A DNA stretch of 64,000 bases from Acetobacter sp. (GCF_022483985.1 NZ_JAKVME010000001.1:682001-746000), one strand, 5' to 3'. Shown: positions 9,429 to 18,659, counted from the first letter of the stretch. Notes: generated by a model not told the origin, from the letters alone. Numbers and translations: made by a program.

Positions 9429-10847
9429 ATGAAGTCGATTAACGCAGTTAGGTTGGGGGGCGCTGAAGTCCTGCCTCTGGTTGAGGGTGGAAAAGGCGTT
9501 TCCGTTTCGACGGGTGAATCCGCCGGGGCTTGGGCCGCTGCGGGCGGTGCTGGCACGATCTCTGTCGCCAATGCAGACAGTTATGACGAGAACGGTAAGG
9601 TCGTTCCCCAGACCTACAAGGGACGGACCCGTCGGGAGCGTCAGGAAGAACTGATCGACTATGCCATCAGGGGTGGCATTGCTCAGGCGCAAATCGCCCA
9701 CGAGCGCTCAGACGGCAAAGGACGTATCCACGCCAATATTCTCTGGGAAATGGGCGGTTCCGAGCGGGTTATCGAAGGCGTTCTGGAAGGAGCCAAAGGG
9801 CTGATTCACGGCCTGACCTGTGGTGCGGGCATGCCTTATCGCCTGTCCGAAATCGCCATGAAATTTGGCGTGCATTACTACCCGATTGTTTCGTCGGCGC
9901 GCGCTTTCAACGCTTTATGGAAACGGGCCTACAGCAAGGCATCCGAACTTCTTGGCGGCGTGGTGTATGAGGATCCCTGGCGTGCGGGAGGCCATAACGG
10001 TCTCTCCAATACGGAAAACCCGCTTGCGCCGGAAGATCCGTACCCTCGTGTCCTCGCATTGCGGACACTGATGAGGACGTTCGGGCTTGGCGATACGCCG
10101 ATCATCATGGCCGGTGGTGTGTGGTGGCTTGAGGAATGGCAGGACTGGATCGACAATCCCGAGCTGGGACCAATCGTTTTCCAGTTCGGCACACGTCCGC
10201 TTCTTACGCAGGAAAGCCCCATTCCAGAGGCATGGAAGGCGCGGCTGCTGACCCTGAAGGAAGGGGATGTCTACCTCAATCGCTTTTCTCCGACAGGGTT
10301 TTATTCTTCTGCCGTGAATAACAGCTTCATGCAGGAACTGCGTGAGCGCTCCGAGCGTCAGGTCGCTTACTCTTCGGAGCCGGTGGGTGAGCTGGTGGCC
10401 CGCTATGGCGTGGGCGCACGCAAGCGCGAGGTCTTTGTGACCGAAGCAGACCTGCTGCATATCAAGGCCTGGGAAGCAGCAGGTTTCACGGAAGCTATGC
10501 GTACGCCTGATTCCACCCTGATTTTCGTGACGCCGGACCGTGCACAGGAAATTCTGGCCGATCAGGTGGCCTGCATGGGCTGCCTGTCCGAATGCCGCTT
10601 TTCCAACTGGAGCCAGCGGCCGCCGGAATACAGTAATGGACGCAGAGCCGATCCGCGTTCCTTCTGCATTCAGAAAACGCTCCAGACGATCTCTCACGCC
10701 GAGGGGCCGGATCAGGCTGAAATTGCTGACAACAATCTGATGTTCGGTGGCACCAACGCCTGGCGCTTTGCAACGGACCCGTTCTATTCGAATGGCTTTG
10801 TGCCGACGGTTAAACAGCTTGTCGAACGGATCATGTCCGGACGCTGA
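9429..10847 (+). CDS. NAD(P)H-dependent flavin oxidoreductase, nitronate monooxygenase-like, with Cys-rich tail
   Basis: A 472-residue protein of the 2-nitropropane dioxygenase/YrpB family, TIM barrels that bind FMN. Typical features are the GAWAAAGGAGTISV start, GLTCGAGMPY, YPIVSSARA, the GGHNG flavin-phosphate motif and IIMAGGVW. The last 90 residues carry ACMGCLSEC (about 381-390) plus one more Cys in RSFCIQK, a C-x2-C-x3-C...C pattern that could hold an iron-sulfur cluster or zinc. The substrate cannot be told from sequence; nitronate oxidation is only a family-level guess. It follows the pnp terminator and precedes lolA by 15 bases, so the two may be cotranscribed. Confidence 0.8.
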   Translation: MKSINAVRLGGAEVLPLVEGGKGVSVSTGESAGAWAAAGGAGTISVANADSYDENGKVVPQTYKGRTRRERQEELIDYAIRGGIAQAQIAHERSDGKGRIHANILWEMGGSERVIEGVLEGAKGLIHGLTCGAGMPYRLSEIAMKFGVHYYPIVSSARAFNALWKRAYSKASELLGGVVYEDPWRAGGHNGLSNTENPLAPEDPYPRVLALRTLMRTFGLGDTPIIMAGGVWWLEEWQDWIDNPELGPIVFQFGTRPLLTQESPIPEAWKARLLTLKEGDVYLNRFSPTGFYSSAVNNSFMQELRERSERQVAYSSEPVGELVARYGVGARKREVFVTEADLLHIKAWEAAGFTEAMRTPDSTLIFVTPDRAQEILADQVACMGCLSECRFSNWSQRPPEYSNGRRADPRSFCIQKTLQTISHAEGPDQAEIADNNLMFGGTNAWRFATDPFYSNGFVPTVKQLVERIMSGR

Positions 10848-10862
10848 CAGGTATTTGATGAA

Positions 10863-11522
10863 ATGAAGAGGCCATCGACCATGCTGTTTCAACAGAAAAG
10901 CGCCACTCTGCTGCGGACTGTTTTTCTGGCGGGCGGCATGCTCATGGCCTCGTCCATGACGTTGCTCGATACGGCTCGCGCGGAATCCGCGCTTTCACCC
11001 GTTGATCAGGGATGGGTCGCCCGCGTTCAGGACACGATGAACGCAGTCACCACGATGAAAGGTCGTTTTGAACAGGTTGCGCCGGATGGTCAGCGCACGA
11101 CTGGCACAGTCTGGCTGGCGCGTCCGGGAAGGATGCGGTTCGAGTATGACAAGCCAAGCCCGCTTCTTCTGGTCGCCAATGATGGGAAGGTGGTTTTCCG
11201 CGATACCCAACTTGATCAGACCACAGAAATTCCGTTGGAACGCACTCCTCTCGGCCTGCTGCTCAGTGAGCATGTTTCACTGACCGGTGATGTAACAGTG
11301 ACGGATTTCAGGCGTCAGGCTGGCACACTCCAGATATCGGCCGTCCGCACGGCTGCTCCGGGAGAGGGAACACTGGTCATGCTGCTGTCCGAACAGCCGC
11401 TGAGCTTGCAGGGCTGGACCGTGATTGACGCGCAGGGCAGGCAGACAAGGGTGGTTCTGTCCGATGTAAAGCAGGGAGTGAGGGTCTCGGACACTCTCTT
11501 CGCGCTTCCCCGCGAGAACTGA
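10863..11522 (+). CDS. lolA: Outer-membrane lipoprotein carrier protein LolA
   Basis: A 219-residue periplasmic chaperone that carries lipoproteins from LolCDE to the outer membrane. A long signal peptide ends near LDTARAES. The mature part has the FEQVAPDGQRTTGTVWLARPGRMRF region typical of LolA and the half-open beta-barrel pattern. Residues near the end (QGVRVSDTLFALP) match the family terminus. An internal ATG at 10881, 9 bases after AGAGG, is an equally good start. Confidence 0.88.
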   Translation: MKRPSTMLFQQKSATLLRTVFLAGGMLMASSMTLLDTARAESALSPVDQGWVARVQDTMNAVTTMKGRFEQVAPDGQRTTGTVWLARPGRMRFEYDKPSPLLLVANDGKVVFRDTQLDQTTEIPLERTPLGLLLSEHVSLTGDVTVTDFRRQAGTLQISAVRTAAPGEGTLVMLLSEQPLSLQGWTVIDAQGRQTRVVLSDVKQGVRVSDTLFALPREN

Positions 11523-12091
11523 CGTCTTATCGGAGTTTTGCCGAAGCTCTGACATGTAATTTTATAAATTGCTGTTGTCCGGCAGTGACGGCACGGCATC
11601 CTACGTGCGGGTGGGTTTGTTGCGAATGTCGGTTCAAGTAATCGCGTGAACAAAACTAACGGCCCGTTTGAAGCTGCTGATGGAACGCGTCGGGCTTTCG
11701 TGTCGCTTAACCGATAGCGAATGAGGCGGGGCAGCGTAGGGTCGTTTGATGTGTGGACCTACCGCCAAGATTCACCCGTTCAAGGTCCGCTCGATCTCAA
11801 AGGACCGCTCCGCTGATGGTCACGGGACTTACCGAGTGTCCATTGCGATCCGGAACAGCCGCGTCGTGCGGACGACGTATTTCGGGCCGAGTGCAACGTT
11901 TGAGGGCAGGGATGGGGTGTGTGCCGGGGTGGTGCGGGGGGATGAGCGGCGGTACGGATTTGGCACGGATTTATCCGCGTCGATTAGACCTACATAAACC
12001 GATATGCACCAAAACAACTCGCCGAAGAGAATGCGCAATAAGGCTGTGTGTATGTAAGTATCTGAGAATGTTTTGATTTTCACCGAACAGA
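11523..12091. other. Gene-free stretch beside tRNA-Val
   Basis: About 570 bases after lolA. Several short frames are open on both strands (for example 11746-11997 and 11753-12076 on plus) but they overlap each other, have no recognisable motif and lack clear ribosome sites. I see no integrase remnant and no repeat of the tRNA 3' end that would mark an attachment site. It may be a degenerated gene. Confidence 0.4.
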
Positions 12092-12166
12092 TGGTGGGCG
12101 CAACAGGGATTGAACCTGTGACCCCTACCATGTCAAGGTAGTGCTCTACCGCTGAGCTATGCGCCC
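12092..12166 (-). tRNA. tRNA-Val (anticodon GAC)
   Basis: 75 bases on the minus strand fold as a cloverleaf: acceptor GGGCGCA with TGCGCCC, D-arm AGCTCAGCGGTAGAGC, anticodon stem CTACC/GGTAG with loop TTGACAT (anticodon GAC), and T-loop GGTTCAATCCC. The CCA end is encoded. The 10 bases before the 5' end (ACCGAACAGA plus one T) pair perfectly with the 10 bases after CCA (TCTGTTCGGT), extending the acceptor stem in the precursor. Confidence 0.97.
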
Positions 12167-12278
12167 ATCTGTTCGGTAAGCGGGCTTTTAAAAGAGCTCC
12201 GCGAAGAAGGCAAGCCCATGCGGGAAAAATAGTGTAGCCTGTCGGAACGATCTCAATAATCCCTTGTCCCGAGTGCTT

Positions 12279-13190
12279 ATGCTGGACCAATCAGGCGCTG
12301 TTTTCAGCGATTCCCTCAACACCAGAGAAGAAGACGCGTCTGCCGGTTTCCACGCGAATCCGCCTGTGACTGTTGTGCGCCCATCCGGCAAATCGATACC
12401 GCTCATCATCTCATCTCCTCACTCGGGACGCGATTACTCTTCCAGCTTCCTTGCTCAGGTCAGACTGCCGCTTGAGGTCTTGCGAAGTGGTGAGGATTTT
12501 CACGTTGATACGCTCGTGGCGTCCGCCCCTGCGCATGGAGCGACCCTGCTGTCCGCTACGTTCCCGAGAGTCTTCTGCGATGTGAACAGGGCCTCGCTCG
12601 ATCTCGACCCTGCCATGATCGCCGGAGCCGAGGAGGAAGCGCTCAGTCCTTCAGCCCGTGGGCGTGCTGGACTGGGTAGCGTTCCCGTCGTTGTTTCCGG
12701 GGGGAGGCAGCTCTATGCCGGAAAACTCTCCATAGCCGAGACCTCTGCCCGTCTGAGACGCTACTGGCATCCATACCATGCCGAACTCCGTAAGCTGATT
12801 GACGAGCTGAAGGAGAAGCATGGTTTCTGTGTCCTGCTCGACATGCATTCCATGCCGGCGGGAGTAGATGGCTCGAAGGCTGACTGTGTGATTGGCGACT
12901 GTTTCGGCGCATCGAGCGAAGTGCATTACGTGCAGGCGCTGGCCCGCAATCTGCTGGCCCAGAATATGAAAGTAGCCCGCAATCATCCGTTCGCTGGTGG
13001 TTTCATCACCAGCCATTATGGTCAGCCGGCTGAAGGGGTCAGCGCCATACAGCTTGAGATGAATCGCGCGCTCTATGTGAGCCGGAGAACCAATGGCGGC
13101 TCTGGCCTCAATCCCCGTTTTTCCCGGAAAATCGAGCAGGTTATCTCGGATATGGCGGCTTATGTCGCACAGTGCATGGAGATGCGCTGA
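12279..13190 (+). CDS. N-formylglutamate amidohydrolase family protein
   Basis: A 303-residue hydrolase related to HutG, which releases formate from N-formyl-L-glutamate in histidine breakdown. The conserved blocks are PLIISSPHSGRDY, DVNRASLDLD, LLDMHSMP and the late QLEMNRALY; the His and Glu residues in these are the expected metal ligands. No other hut genes are nearby, so the true substrate may differ. The ATG at 12279 is preferred over a TTG at 12264. Its stop directly abuts the stop of the convergent gene. Confidence 0.88.
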   Translation: MLDQSGAVFSDSLNTREEDASAGFHANPPVTVVRPSGKSIPLIISSPHSGRDYSSSFLAQVRLPLEVLRSGEDFHVDTLVASAPAHGATLLSATFPRVFCDVNRASLDLDPAMIAGAEEEALSPSARGRAGLGSVPVVVSGGRQLYAGKLSIAETSARLRRYWHPYHAELRKLIDELKEKHGFCVLLDMHSMPAGVDGSKADCVIGDCFGASSEVHYVQALARNLLAQNMKVARNHPFAGGFITSHYGQPAEGVSAIQLEMNRALYVSRRTNGGSGLNPRFSRKIEQVISDMAAYVAQCMEMR

Positions 13191-13757
13191 TCAGAGCGTG
13201 CGCACCATGATTCTGAAAGCCGTGGCGAAATGTACATCCGCTGCGTCAGTGGCGTCCTGATTGAGGCGGATATCAACTGTTGGTTGGGAGGTCAGATAAA
13301 TCTGACAGCTTCCGCTCTCGACCTGATCCAGATGGCCGGTCACGCAGACTGCGTGGTGGGAAGTCAGCGCACTGCGCAGAACAGGTGTGCCCGCCCCGTT
13401 GGCGGAGACGACAGCGACAAAAGTGTTGTGGTTGAGGTCATCGAGGCGGACCGCAAACGCATGCATGGTAAGACCGATGTTTTGCGAAGTGTCTGAAAAA
13501 GCCTTTCTGATCTGCTGGGCTTCCTGCTCAGAGCCGGATACTGCGGGATTGTAGACAACCGCTACCGCGATCTCCCCTTTCGGGGGTGGCACAACGAAAT
13601 GCAGCGCCTCCCCAAGGATGCTGACATCCTTGGAATCAAAAGCTTCCGCACATGTAGGCATGGCGAGGAAAAGTCCACAACACAGGCCCCATGTGGCAGC
13701 AAATCTGGCAGTCTTTCTTGAGACGGGTATCAACTGCACGACTTTCGATCCGACCAA
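13191..13757 (-). CDS. Periplasmic YfiR/DUF4154-like protein
   Basis: A protein of up to 188 residues with a signal peptide (WGLCCGLFLAMPTCAEA). The mature region has a Rossmann-like alternation, VAVVYNP, then HHAVCVTGHLDQVESGSCQIYL, and ends with VDIRLNQDATDAADVHFATAFRIMV; I see this pattern in YfiR-type periplasmic proteins, which in Pseudomonas restrain a diguanylate cyclase. No cyclase gene is adjacent, so the role here is unknown. The listed start is a TTG at 13757; a GTG at 13739 is possible. Cys in AVCVTG and GSCQIYL could form a disulfide, as known for YfiR. Confidence 0.55.
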   Translation of the reverse strand: MVGSKVVQLIPVSRKTARFAATWGLCCGLFLAMPTCAEAFDSKDVSILGEALHFVVPPPKGEIAVAVVYNPAVSGSEQEAQQIRKAFSDTSQNIGLTMHAFAVRLDDLNHNTFVAVVSANGAGTPVLRSALTSHHAVCVTGHLDQVESGSCQIYLTSQPTVDIRLNQDATDAADVHFATAFRIMVRTL

Positions 13758-13823
13758 CTGGCAGGATAATCAGTCAGAGCTATTGAAGAACATTTAAACA
13801 GTCGCCGGTGCGCTGGAGTATTG

Positions 13824-14447
13824 TTATTTCGCAATGTTTTTTTCTGTTATCGACAACCATGCCGCAATCCGTGCTTCAGGATCAGGCGCAAGAATGAAGT
13901 CGGAAACTGCGGAAACACAGTCCGCGCCCGCCGCGATGCACTCCGGCGCACGGTCGAGCGTCACGCCGCCGATCGCGACCAGAGGAAGATCACCAATTCT
14001 CCGCCGCCATTCGGTCAGTTTTTCAGTGCCTTGGGGACCAAATGCCATCTTCTTGAGCCGTGTCGGCCAGATCGGTCCCAGAGCGACATAGTCTGGCTTT
14101 GCTGTCAGAGCGCGCTCCAGTTCCTCTACGCAGTGCGTGCTGATGCCGAACCGGATACCTGCTTTCCGGATGGCGCCGAGGTCCGCTGTGTCGAGATCTT
14201 CCTGACCCAGATGCAGCCAGGGCGCGCCACACAGAATGGCTTCCTGCCAGAAATCGTTGACGACCAGCGATACGCCATGCCGTTCGGCAAAACGCAGCCC
14301 TTCTTTCAGTTCCTCAATGAGCGCCGCACCTGTTTTGTCCTTGATGCGGAGCTGGATGAAGCGTGCGCCAGCCGCGCCGAGACGATCAACCCAGAAAGCC
14401 CGGTCCACGACAGGATAGATGCGCTGGGGGAGAGGGGCATGGGTCAT
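13824..14447 (-). CDS. thiE: Thiamine phosphate synthase
   Basis: A 207-residue TIM-barrel enzyme joining the HMP pyrophosphate and thiazole phosphate halves to thiamine phosphate. It shows QLRIKDK, the VNDFW strand with the diphosphate-binding Asp, [16 protein letters not shown] and VAIGGV. The TKxK loop is altered ([10 protein letters not shown]), within family variation. It is the last gene of thiO-thiS-thiG-thiE; its ATG overlaps the thiG stop by 4 bases, so translation is probably coupled. Confidence 0.93.
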   Translation of the reverse strand: MTHAPLPQRIYPVVDRAFWVDRLGAAGARFIQLRIKDKTGAALIEELKEGLRFAERHGVSLVVNDFWQEAILCGAPWLHLGQEDLDTADLGAIRKAGIRFGISTHCVEELERALTAKPDYVALGPIWPTRLKKMAFGPQGTEKLTEWRRRIGDLPLVAIGGVTLDRAPECIAAGADCVSAVSDFILAPDPEARIAAWLSITEKNIAK

Positions 14448-15214
14448 GCGAGGACAGGCTTTCCGAGCAGGGGAGTGGAGGGAACCGCCATGTCGCGTTC
14501 CGCCATAGGGTCAGCCTCACGGGCCAGAGCACCGGCTTCGACAGCCAGACTGAAGGCGCGGGCCATGGCCACCGGGTCACCTGCCTTGGCGACGGCGGTG
14601 TTGATGAGCACAGCGTTATAACCAAGTTCCATGGCCTGCGCGGCATGCGATGGCACACCGATTCCGGCATCGACGACAAGCGGGACATCCGGAAAATGGG
14701 CGCGGAGCGCGCGCAGTCCGAACACATTGTTCAGCCCTTTGCCCGAGCCGATCGGAGCGCCCCACGGCATCAGCACCTCGCAGCCTGCCGCAAGCAGCCT
14801 TTCCGCCACAACAAGATCTTCCGTCGTGTAGGGAAAAACCCTGAATCCTTCAGACGTCAGGATACGGGCAGCTTCCACGAGACCGAACACATCCGGTTGC
14901 AGCGTATCGGACTCGCCGATGACTTCCAGTTTGATCCAGTCCGTCTCGAACACTTCGCGTGCCATGTGGGCCGTGGTGACGGCTTCCTTGACCGTGTGAC
15001 ATCCCGCCGTGTTGGGCAGCACGGGAACGTCCAGTTCGCGGATAAGGGACCAGAAGGCCTGACCCGCTTTCTGACCAGCGGATTCACGGCGGAGCGAGAC
15101 GGTGATCACGCCTGCCTGCGCCGCCTTCACGGCAGACGCGAGGATGTCGGGGGAGGGGTACTGGGCCGTCCCGAGCATCAGCGGAGAGGAAAGCGTCGTT
15201 CCGTAAAATTTCAT
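14444..15214 (-). CDS. thiG: Thiazole synthase
   Basis: A 256-residue TIM-barrel enzyme that forms the thiazole phosphate of thiamine from deoxyxylulose phosphate, dehydroglycine and ThiS thiocarboxylate. [13 protein letters not shown] holds the Schiff-base Lys, and GSGKGLNN and VVDAGIG form the phosphate site. The ATG at 15214 lies 4 bases after the thiS stop, giving the family start [19 protein letters not shown]. Upstream in-frame codons overlap thiS and are not used. Confidence 0.95.
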   Translation of the reverse strand: MKFYGTTLSSPLMLGTAQYPSPDILASAVKAAQAGVITVSLRRESAGQKAGQAFWSLIRELDVPVLPNTAGCHTVKEAVTTAHMAREVFETDWIKLEVIGESDTLQPDVFGLVEAARILTSEGFRVFPYTTEDLVVAERLLAAGCEVLMPWGAPIGSGKGLNNVFGLRALRAHFPDVPLVVDAGIGVPSHAAQAMELGYNAVLINTAVAKAGDPVAMARAFSLAVEAGALAREADPMAERDMAVPSTPLLGKPVLA

Positions 15215-15218
15215 TGGT

Positions 15219-15416
15219 TTATCCACCCTGCATGGGGGCGACGATTTCAATCTTCATCCCCTCTGCAATGGTCAGGTGAGCACGACGGGACGCTGGCACG
15301 AAGTCGCCATTCACGGCGGTAGCGATCCGTGCTCCCTTCAGGCCGAGTTCATCGACAAGAGCCGCGAGGGTGGAAGCGCTCACCTCGCGGGCTTCGTCAT
15401 TGACCAGAATGTTCAT
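15219..15416 (-). CDS. thiS: Sulfur carrier protein ThiS
   Basis: A 65-residue ubiquitin-like protein ending in the required Gly-Gly (VAPMQGG), whose terminal carboxylate is thiolated by ThiF-type enzymes and passes sulfur to ThiG. The N-terminus [12 protein letters not shown] and the AVNGDFVP strand are typical. It lies 97 bases after thiO and 4 bases before thiG in the same operon. No thiF is in the window. Confidence 0.93.
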   Translation of the reverse strand: MNILVNDEAREVSASTLAALVDELGLKGARIATAVNGDFVPASRRAHLTIAEGMKIEIVAPMQGG

Positions 15417-15513
15417 GTCAGCCTCCCTGAGCAGAAGTCGTCACCTGCACGGTTCATGAGTCGCTTGGACATCACTTGGGACTTTCGGGGAAAGCACGCA
15501 AGTCACAGGTCTT

Positions 15514-16485
15514 TCAAGAATCGAATACGAATCTTTCGACCTGTTCGCCCAGCCACGGCGACAGAAGATAGCCGTGCCGATACATGCCGTTGACGAAAAT
15601 GGTCTGGTTTTCCTGCGTCACAAGCGGCACATTATCCGGATAGGAGGGTCTCAGCCCTGTTCCGATATCCACGATCTCGGCTTCCGCGAAACCGGGGTGA
15701 AGCGTCCACGCCGCGTTCAGCAGTTCGCTCATCGACCGGAGTGTGACCGGTCCGTCATTCTCGCTTTCGATCATTGTCGCGCCGACCATGAACAGGTGGT
15801 CGGCACGAGGCACTATATAGATGGGGATACGGGGATGCAGCATCCGCACGGGCCTGTGCAGCGCCACGTCCGGGCAGCGCAGCAGAAGCATCTCTCCTCT
15901 CACGCCTCTGAGCGAGGAAAGTTCCTGCCTTGCGCGCAGGCCTGTCGCATCGACTGTCCAGTCGAAAGAGACATCCGTTGGTATTTCCGGAGTATTCAAC
16001 AACAGGCGACCGCCCAGTTCGTTTACCAGACGACCAGCAAGCGCGGGGAGCGCCTGACGTGGATCGAGATGACCTTCTTCCGGAAAGAAGAGCGCTTTCT
16101 GAAAACGGTCGGCCAGATCCGGCTCCAGTTCCCCGATTTCCTGTGGACCGATTTCCCTGAAATGGCTGGTGCGGCGTCCAAATCGGGGAATCTCCGCCGT
16201 ATCGCGGGGAGGGGCGACCACAAGGCTACCGTTGGATTGCACATCAGGCACGTTGGCGCGCCACCAGGCGAGGGAACCGATCGAGCGTTCGGTTACTTCT
16301 GGCGGTGCTGACTCGGCTTCACACCACGGAGCCAGCATGCCTCCCGCCATCCAGGACGCGCCGGAGCCGACTTTCGGTCCGGCCTCGGCCAGAGTGACAC
16401 GCGCCCCTCTGCTTGCCAGCCTGACGGCGGCGACAAGACCTGCGACGCCTGCGCCGCGCACCAGAATGTTTTGAGGGCGTGTCAT
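15514..16485 (-). CDS. thiO: Glycine oxidase ThiO (FAD-dependent)
   Basis: A 323-residue flavoenzyme of the DAAO/GlpO family that oxidises glycine to dehydroglycine for ThiG. The N-terminal Rossmann motif VRGAGVAGLVAAVRLASRGARV binds FAD. ASWMAGGMLAPWCE is the ThiO-type active-site loop, and GLRPSYPDNVPLV and YRHGYLLSP close the flavin site. First gene of the operon. A strong ribosome site (GGGAGG) precedes the ATG. Its leader lacks a recognisable TPP riboswitch. Confidence 0.92.
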   Translation of the reverse strand: MTRPQNILVRGAGVAGLVAAVRLASRGARVTLAEAGPKVGSGASWMAGGMLAPWCEAESAPPEVTERSIGSLAWWRANVPDVQSNGSLVVAPPRDTAEIPRFGRRTSHFREIGPQEIGELEPDLADRFQKALFFPEEGHLDPRQALPALAGRLVNELGGRLLLNTPEIPTDVSFDWTVDATGLRARQELSSLRGVRGEMLLLRCPDVALHRPVRMLHPRIPIYIVPRADHLFMVGATMIESENDGPVTLRSMSELLNAAWTLHPGFAEAEIVDIGTGLRPSYPDNVPLVTQENQTIFVNGMYRHGYLLSPWLGEQVERFVFDS

Positions 16486-16739
16486 GAGGGCCTCCCTTGC
16501 TGACAGAGCCGAAAATGTGCGCCACGATGACGACCTTCCGGCAGTTTGTTAAGGGGGACCATCGCCTGTCGGCAGGACGCCTGCCTCAGTTCGCCCGTTC
16601 TGCGGCGATCTTTTTGAATTTTTAGCGAAAAAAACCGATAATCGGGAGGAGTTGCTGACTCATTGATCATGCGTTCAGGTTGTAACGATCTGAGGATTTG
16701 TTATTAAGTTGCCCAGATAAGCCCGTCGGAGAACATGGA

Positions 16740-17879
16740 ATGACTGAACCGGTAACACCACCGCATCTTGCTCCCTCCGATCTGGCGAATAATGAAAGAG
16801 CCGTCGCTTATTACAATGAGCATGGCTGTGACACTGTCGAGAAGGCGTTTTATCTCGCCAATATTCTCCATACCGACCGGTGTGTCGCGGAAGCGGCCCG
16901 CGTTTATCACATCGGGTATGAACTTCATTCCAAATCACCGGACCAGCACCCCGGGGCGCATATCCTGCTGCATGTCAGCCTTCTGTGTCAGTTGAAAGCG
17001 GGTCTGCCGCTCGATCCGGCGGATATGGATGCGCTCCGCTCCCTGTCGCTCCCGCTCTATAATTACATTCTGGGCATTCAGACGGCATGGACGACAGGCG
17101 ATCTGATCAAGGCCGCCCGCATCATGGGGAACTGTTACGACGAGTTCCACACGGGCGAAGAGTGTGACAGGCTTTATCTGGAGATCATGAATCGCCTCTA
17201 CACCGAGCAGACGCGTAACGGTGTGGCCGACAGCCGGGTGCCGGGCGCGCTCATTCCTCGCAAGATTTTCATGTACTGGGACAAGGAAACGCCGGACGAG
17301 GTTGAGCGGAACTTCGAATATCACCGCAACCTCAAGGGCGTTGAGGTCAAGACTTTCAATCAGGAAGAAGCGGCTCAGTGGCTGTATGACGTTTATGGCG
17401 TCGAGGCCCGCAATCTGTTTCTGAGCACCCGTCACCCTGCCGAGGCGGCCGACTTCCTTCGCGCCCACGTCATCCAGAAGCTGGGTGGCTGGTGGCTGGA
17501 CGCCGACATCCGCATCCGTTCGGAAGAGGTGTTCTTTGAGCGGCTGTCACATCACCATTCGCACGTGTTCCTGCTGACGCATGACAGCGTGGTGCATAAC
17601 GACTTCTTCGGTTCGGTCGCGAACAGTCCGATTCTGGAAGACGTTCTGCTGTCGCTCTATCGCAACTGCTATCTCCATCCGGGTCTGTATATCCCCTACA
17701 AGACTGGCCCGGGTGTGTTCGAGCGCGCCCTGAACCGCACGTTCCATGCGGATTTCATGCGGGTGCGTCCGATCCCGTCCATGATCGTGTATGACAACCA
17801 CGTCTTCTCCGAGATCATCGAAGAACTACATGTGGACTACAAATTTCAGGGTAAGTCCTGGCACGCCGTCAGCAACTGA
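16740..17879 (+). CDS. Glycosyltransferase, DXD sugar-binding (OCH1/GT32-like), with helical N-terminal region
   Basis: A 379-residue protein in two halves. Residues 1-165 are helical and resemble a degenerate TPR array. The second half starts at IPRKIFMYWDKETPDEVE and carries FLRAHVIQKLGGWWLDADIRI, the donor-binding DXD (D254, D256) of the Gly_transf_sug family; NDFFGSVANSP and the GPGVFERAL block also fit. It should transfer a sugar from a nucleotide donor; the acceptor, perhaps surface polysaccharide, is unknown. No signal peptide or membrane segment, so it is cytoplasmic. It stands alone, between divergent thiO and a convergent pseudouridine synthase. GGAG stands about 8 bases before the ATG. 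Confidence 0.75.
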   Translation: MTEPVTPPHLAPSDLANNERAVAYYNEHGCDTVEKAFYLANILHTDRCVAEAARVYHIGYELHSKSPDQHPGAHILLHVSLLCQLKAGLPLDPADMDALRSLSLPLYNYILGIQTAWTTGDLIKAARIMGNCYDEFHTGEECDRLYLEIMNRLYTEQTRNGVADSRVPGALIPRKIFMYWDKETPDEVERNFEYHRNLKGVEVKTFNQEEAAQWLYDVYGVEARNLFLSTRHPAEAADFLRAHVIQKLGGWWLDADIRIRSEEVFFERLSHHHSHVFLLTHDSVVHNDFFGSVANSPILEDVLLSLYRNCYLHPGLYIPYKTGPGVFERALNRTFHADFMRVRPIPSMIVYDNHVFSEIIEELHVDYKFQGKSWHAVSN

Positions 17880-17900
17880 CCGGCTCATCCAGAAAGGGTA

Positions 17901-18584
17901 TTATCCGGCAGGCGGGTGATACCCACAGCGTCGCAAGGCGGCCTCCATATGGAGCGGCGGCGGCGCGACAGCCCTGATCGGCGTGGGAAGCTGCAACGTC
18001 AGCTCCCGACTCAGCAACTGTAGCGGACCGGACCCGGAGCGCTTTTCTTCGGCATAGATCGGGTCATCCAAGATCGGGGTTCCCAGCAGGGCGCAGTGAA
18101 TGCGTGCCTGATGGGTCCGGCCTGTGTGCAGCGTCAGTTCGACCCATGAACAGACGCCATCCGTACCCAGACGTCTCAATGTCGTCCGCGCGCTCTGTCC
18201 GTCTGGAGCGCCGCACATTCTCCATCCACCAGACTTCGTGCTGATCTTTTTCAGAGGCTCATCAATCTCAGCCGTTTCCGGAGAAACGCCCTGCACGATG
18301 GCCCAGTAGATCTTGCGGGTCCGGCCTTCCGAAAAGCAGGACTGCATCGCCAGCAACGTCTGTTTGCGCAGGGCGATGGCAAGGCAGCCCGCAGTGTCGG
18401 CATCCAGCCGATGAGCAAGCCACGGACCGTCTTTCCTCCTGCTCATCAGGGGAAACCAGTCTTCAACGCTGGGGCCACCGCGTGGTCCGGGATGCACCGG
18501 CAAGCCGGCGGGCTTGTTGATGATAAGCGCCTGATTGCTTTCATAGAGCATTTCAAACGGGAGCGTTGGGGAAAGACCCGTCAT
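17901..18584 (-). CDS. RluA-family RNA pseudouridine synthase
   Basis: A 227-residue enzyme that isomerises uridine in rRNA or tRNA. It shows INKPAGLPVHPG, the catalytic HRLDADTAG (D61), RTRKIYWAIVQG and the LHTGRTHQARIH motif. It lacks the N-terminal S4 domain of RluC and RluD and is short, most like RluA or TruC. The target nucleotide cannot be assigned. It begins 135 bases downstream of ftsK on the same strand, after two large hairpins. Confidence 0.85.
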   Translation of the reverse strand: MTGLSPTLPFEMLYESNQALIINKPAGLPVHPGPRGGPSVEDWFPLMSRRKDGPWLAHRLDADTAGCLAIALRKQTLLAMQSCFSEGRTRKIYWAIVQGVSPETAEIDEPLKKISTKSGGWRMCGAPDGQSARTTLRRLGTDGVCSWVELTLHTGRTHQARIHCALLGTPILDDPIYAEEKRSGSGPLQLLSRELTLQLPTPIRAVAPPPLHMEAALRRCGYHPPAG

Positions 18585-18624
18585 GACCGTTTACTCATTT
18601 TCAGCACCGGGGAAAGCTTACGCC

Positions 18625-18654
18625 CTGTGCTCAGGAAGCGCGCTCTGAGCACAG
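18625..18654. other. Intergenic hairpin 1 after ftsK
   Basis: CTGTGCTCAG and its exact complement CTGAGCACAG form a perfect 10-bp stem around a 10-base loop. It is the second hairpin met by transcription leaving ftsK on the minus strand. There is no T run, so a simple intrinsic terminator is doubtful. Confidence 0.7.
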
Positions 18655-18659
18655 AAGGA

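Noticed and set aside
11523-12091. Integration site or mobile-element remnant next to tRNA-Val
   Set aside because: No integrase-like frame and no second copy of the tRNA 3' end was found in the adjoining sequence.
11829-12290. Minus-strand open frame of about 150 codons spanning tRNA-Val
   Set aside because: Much of its translation is simply the tRNA gene read through (AHSSAVEHYLDMVGVTGSIP), a well-known false protein.
16486-16739. Possible TPP riboswitch before thiO
   Set aside because: The leader has CTGAGG but lacks the conserved CTGAGA and the CCTGATCTGG-TAAT-CCAGCG blocks, so no THI element can be supported.
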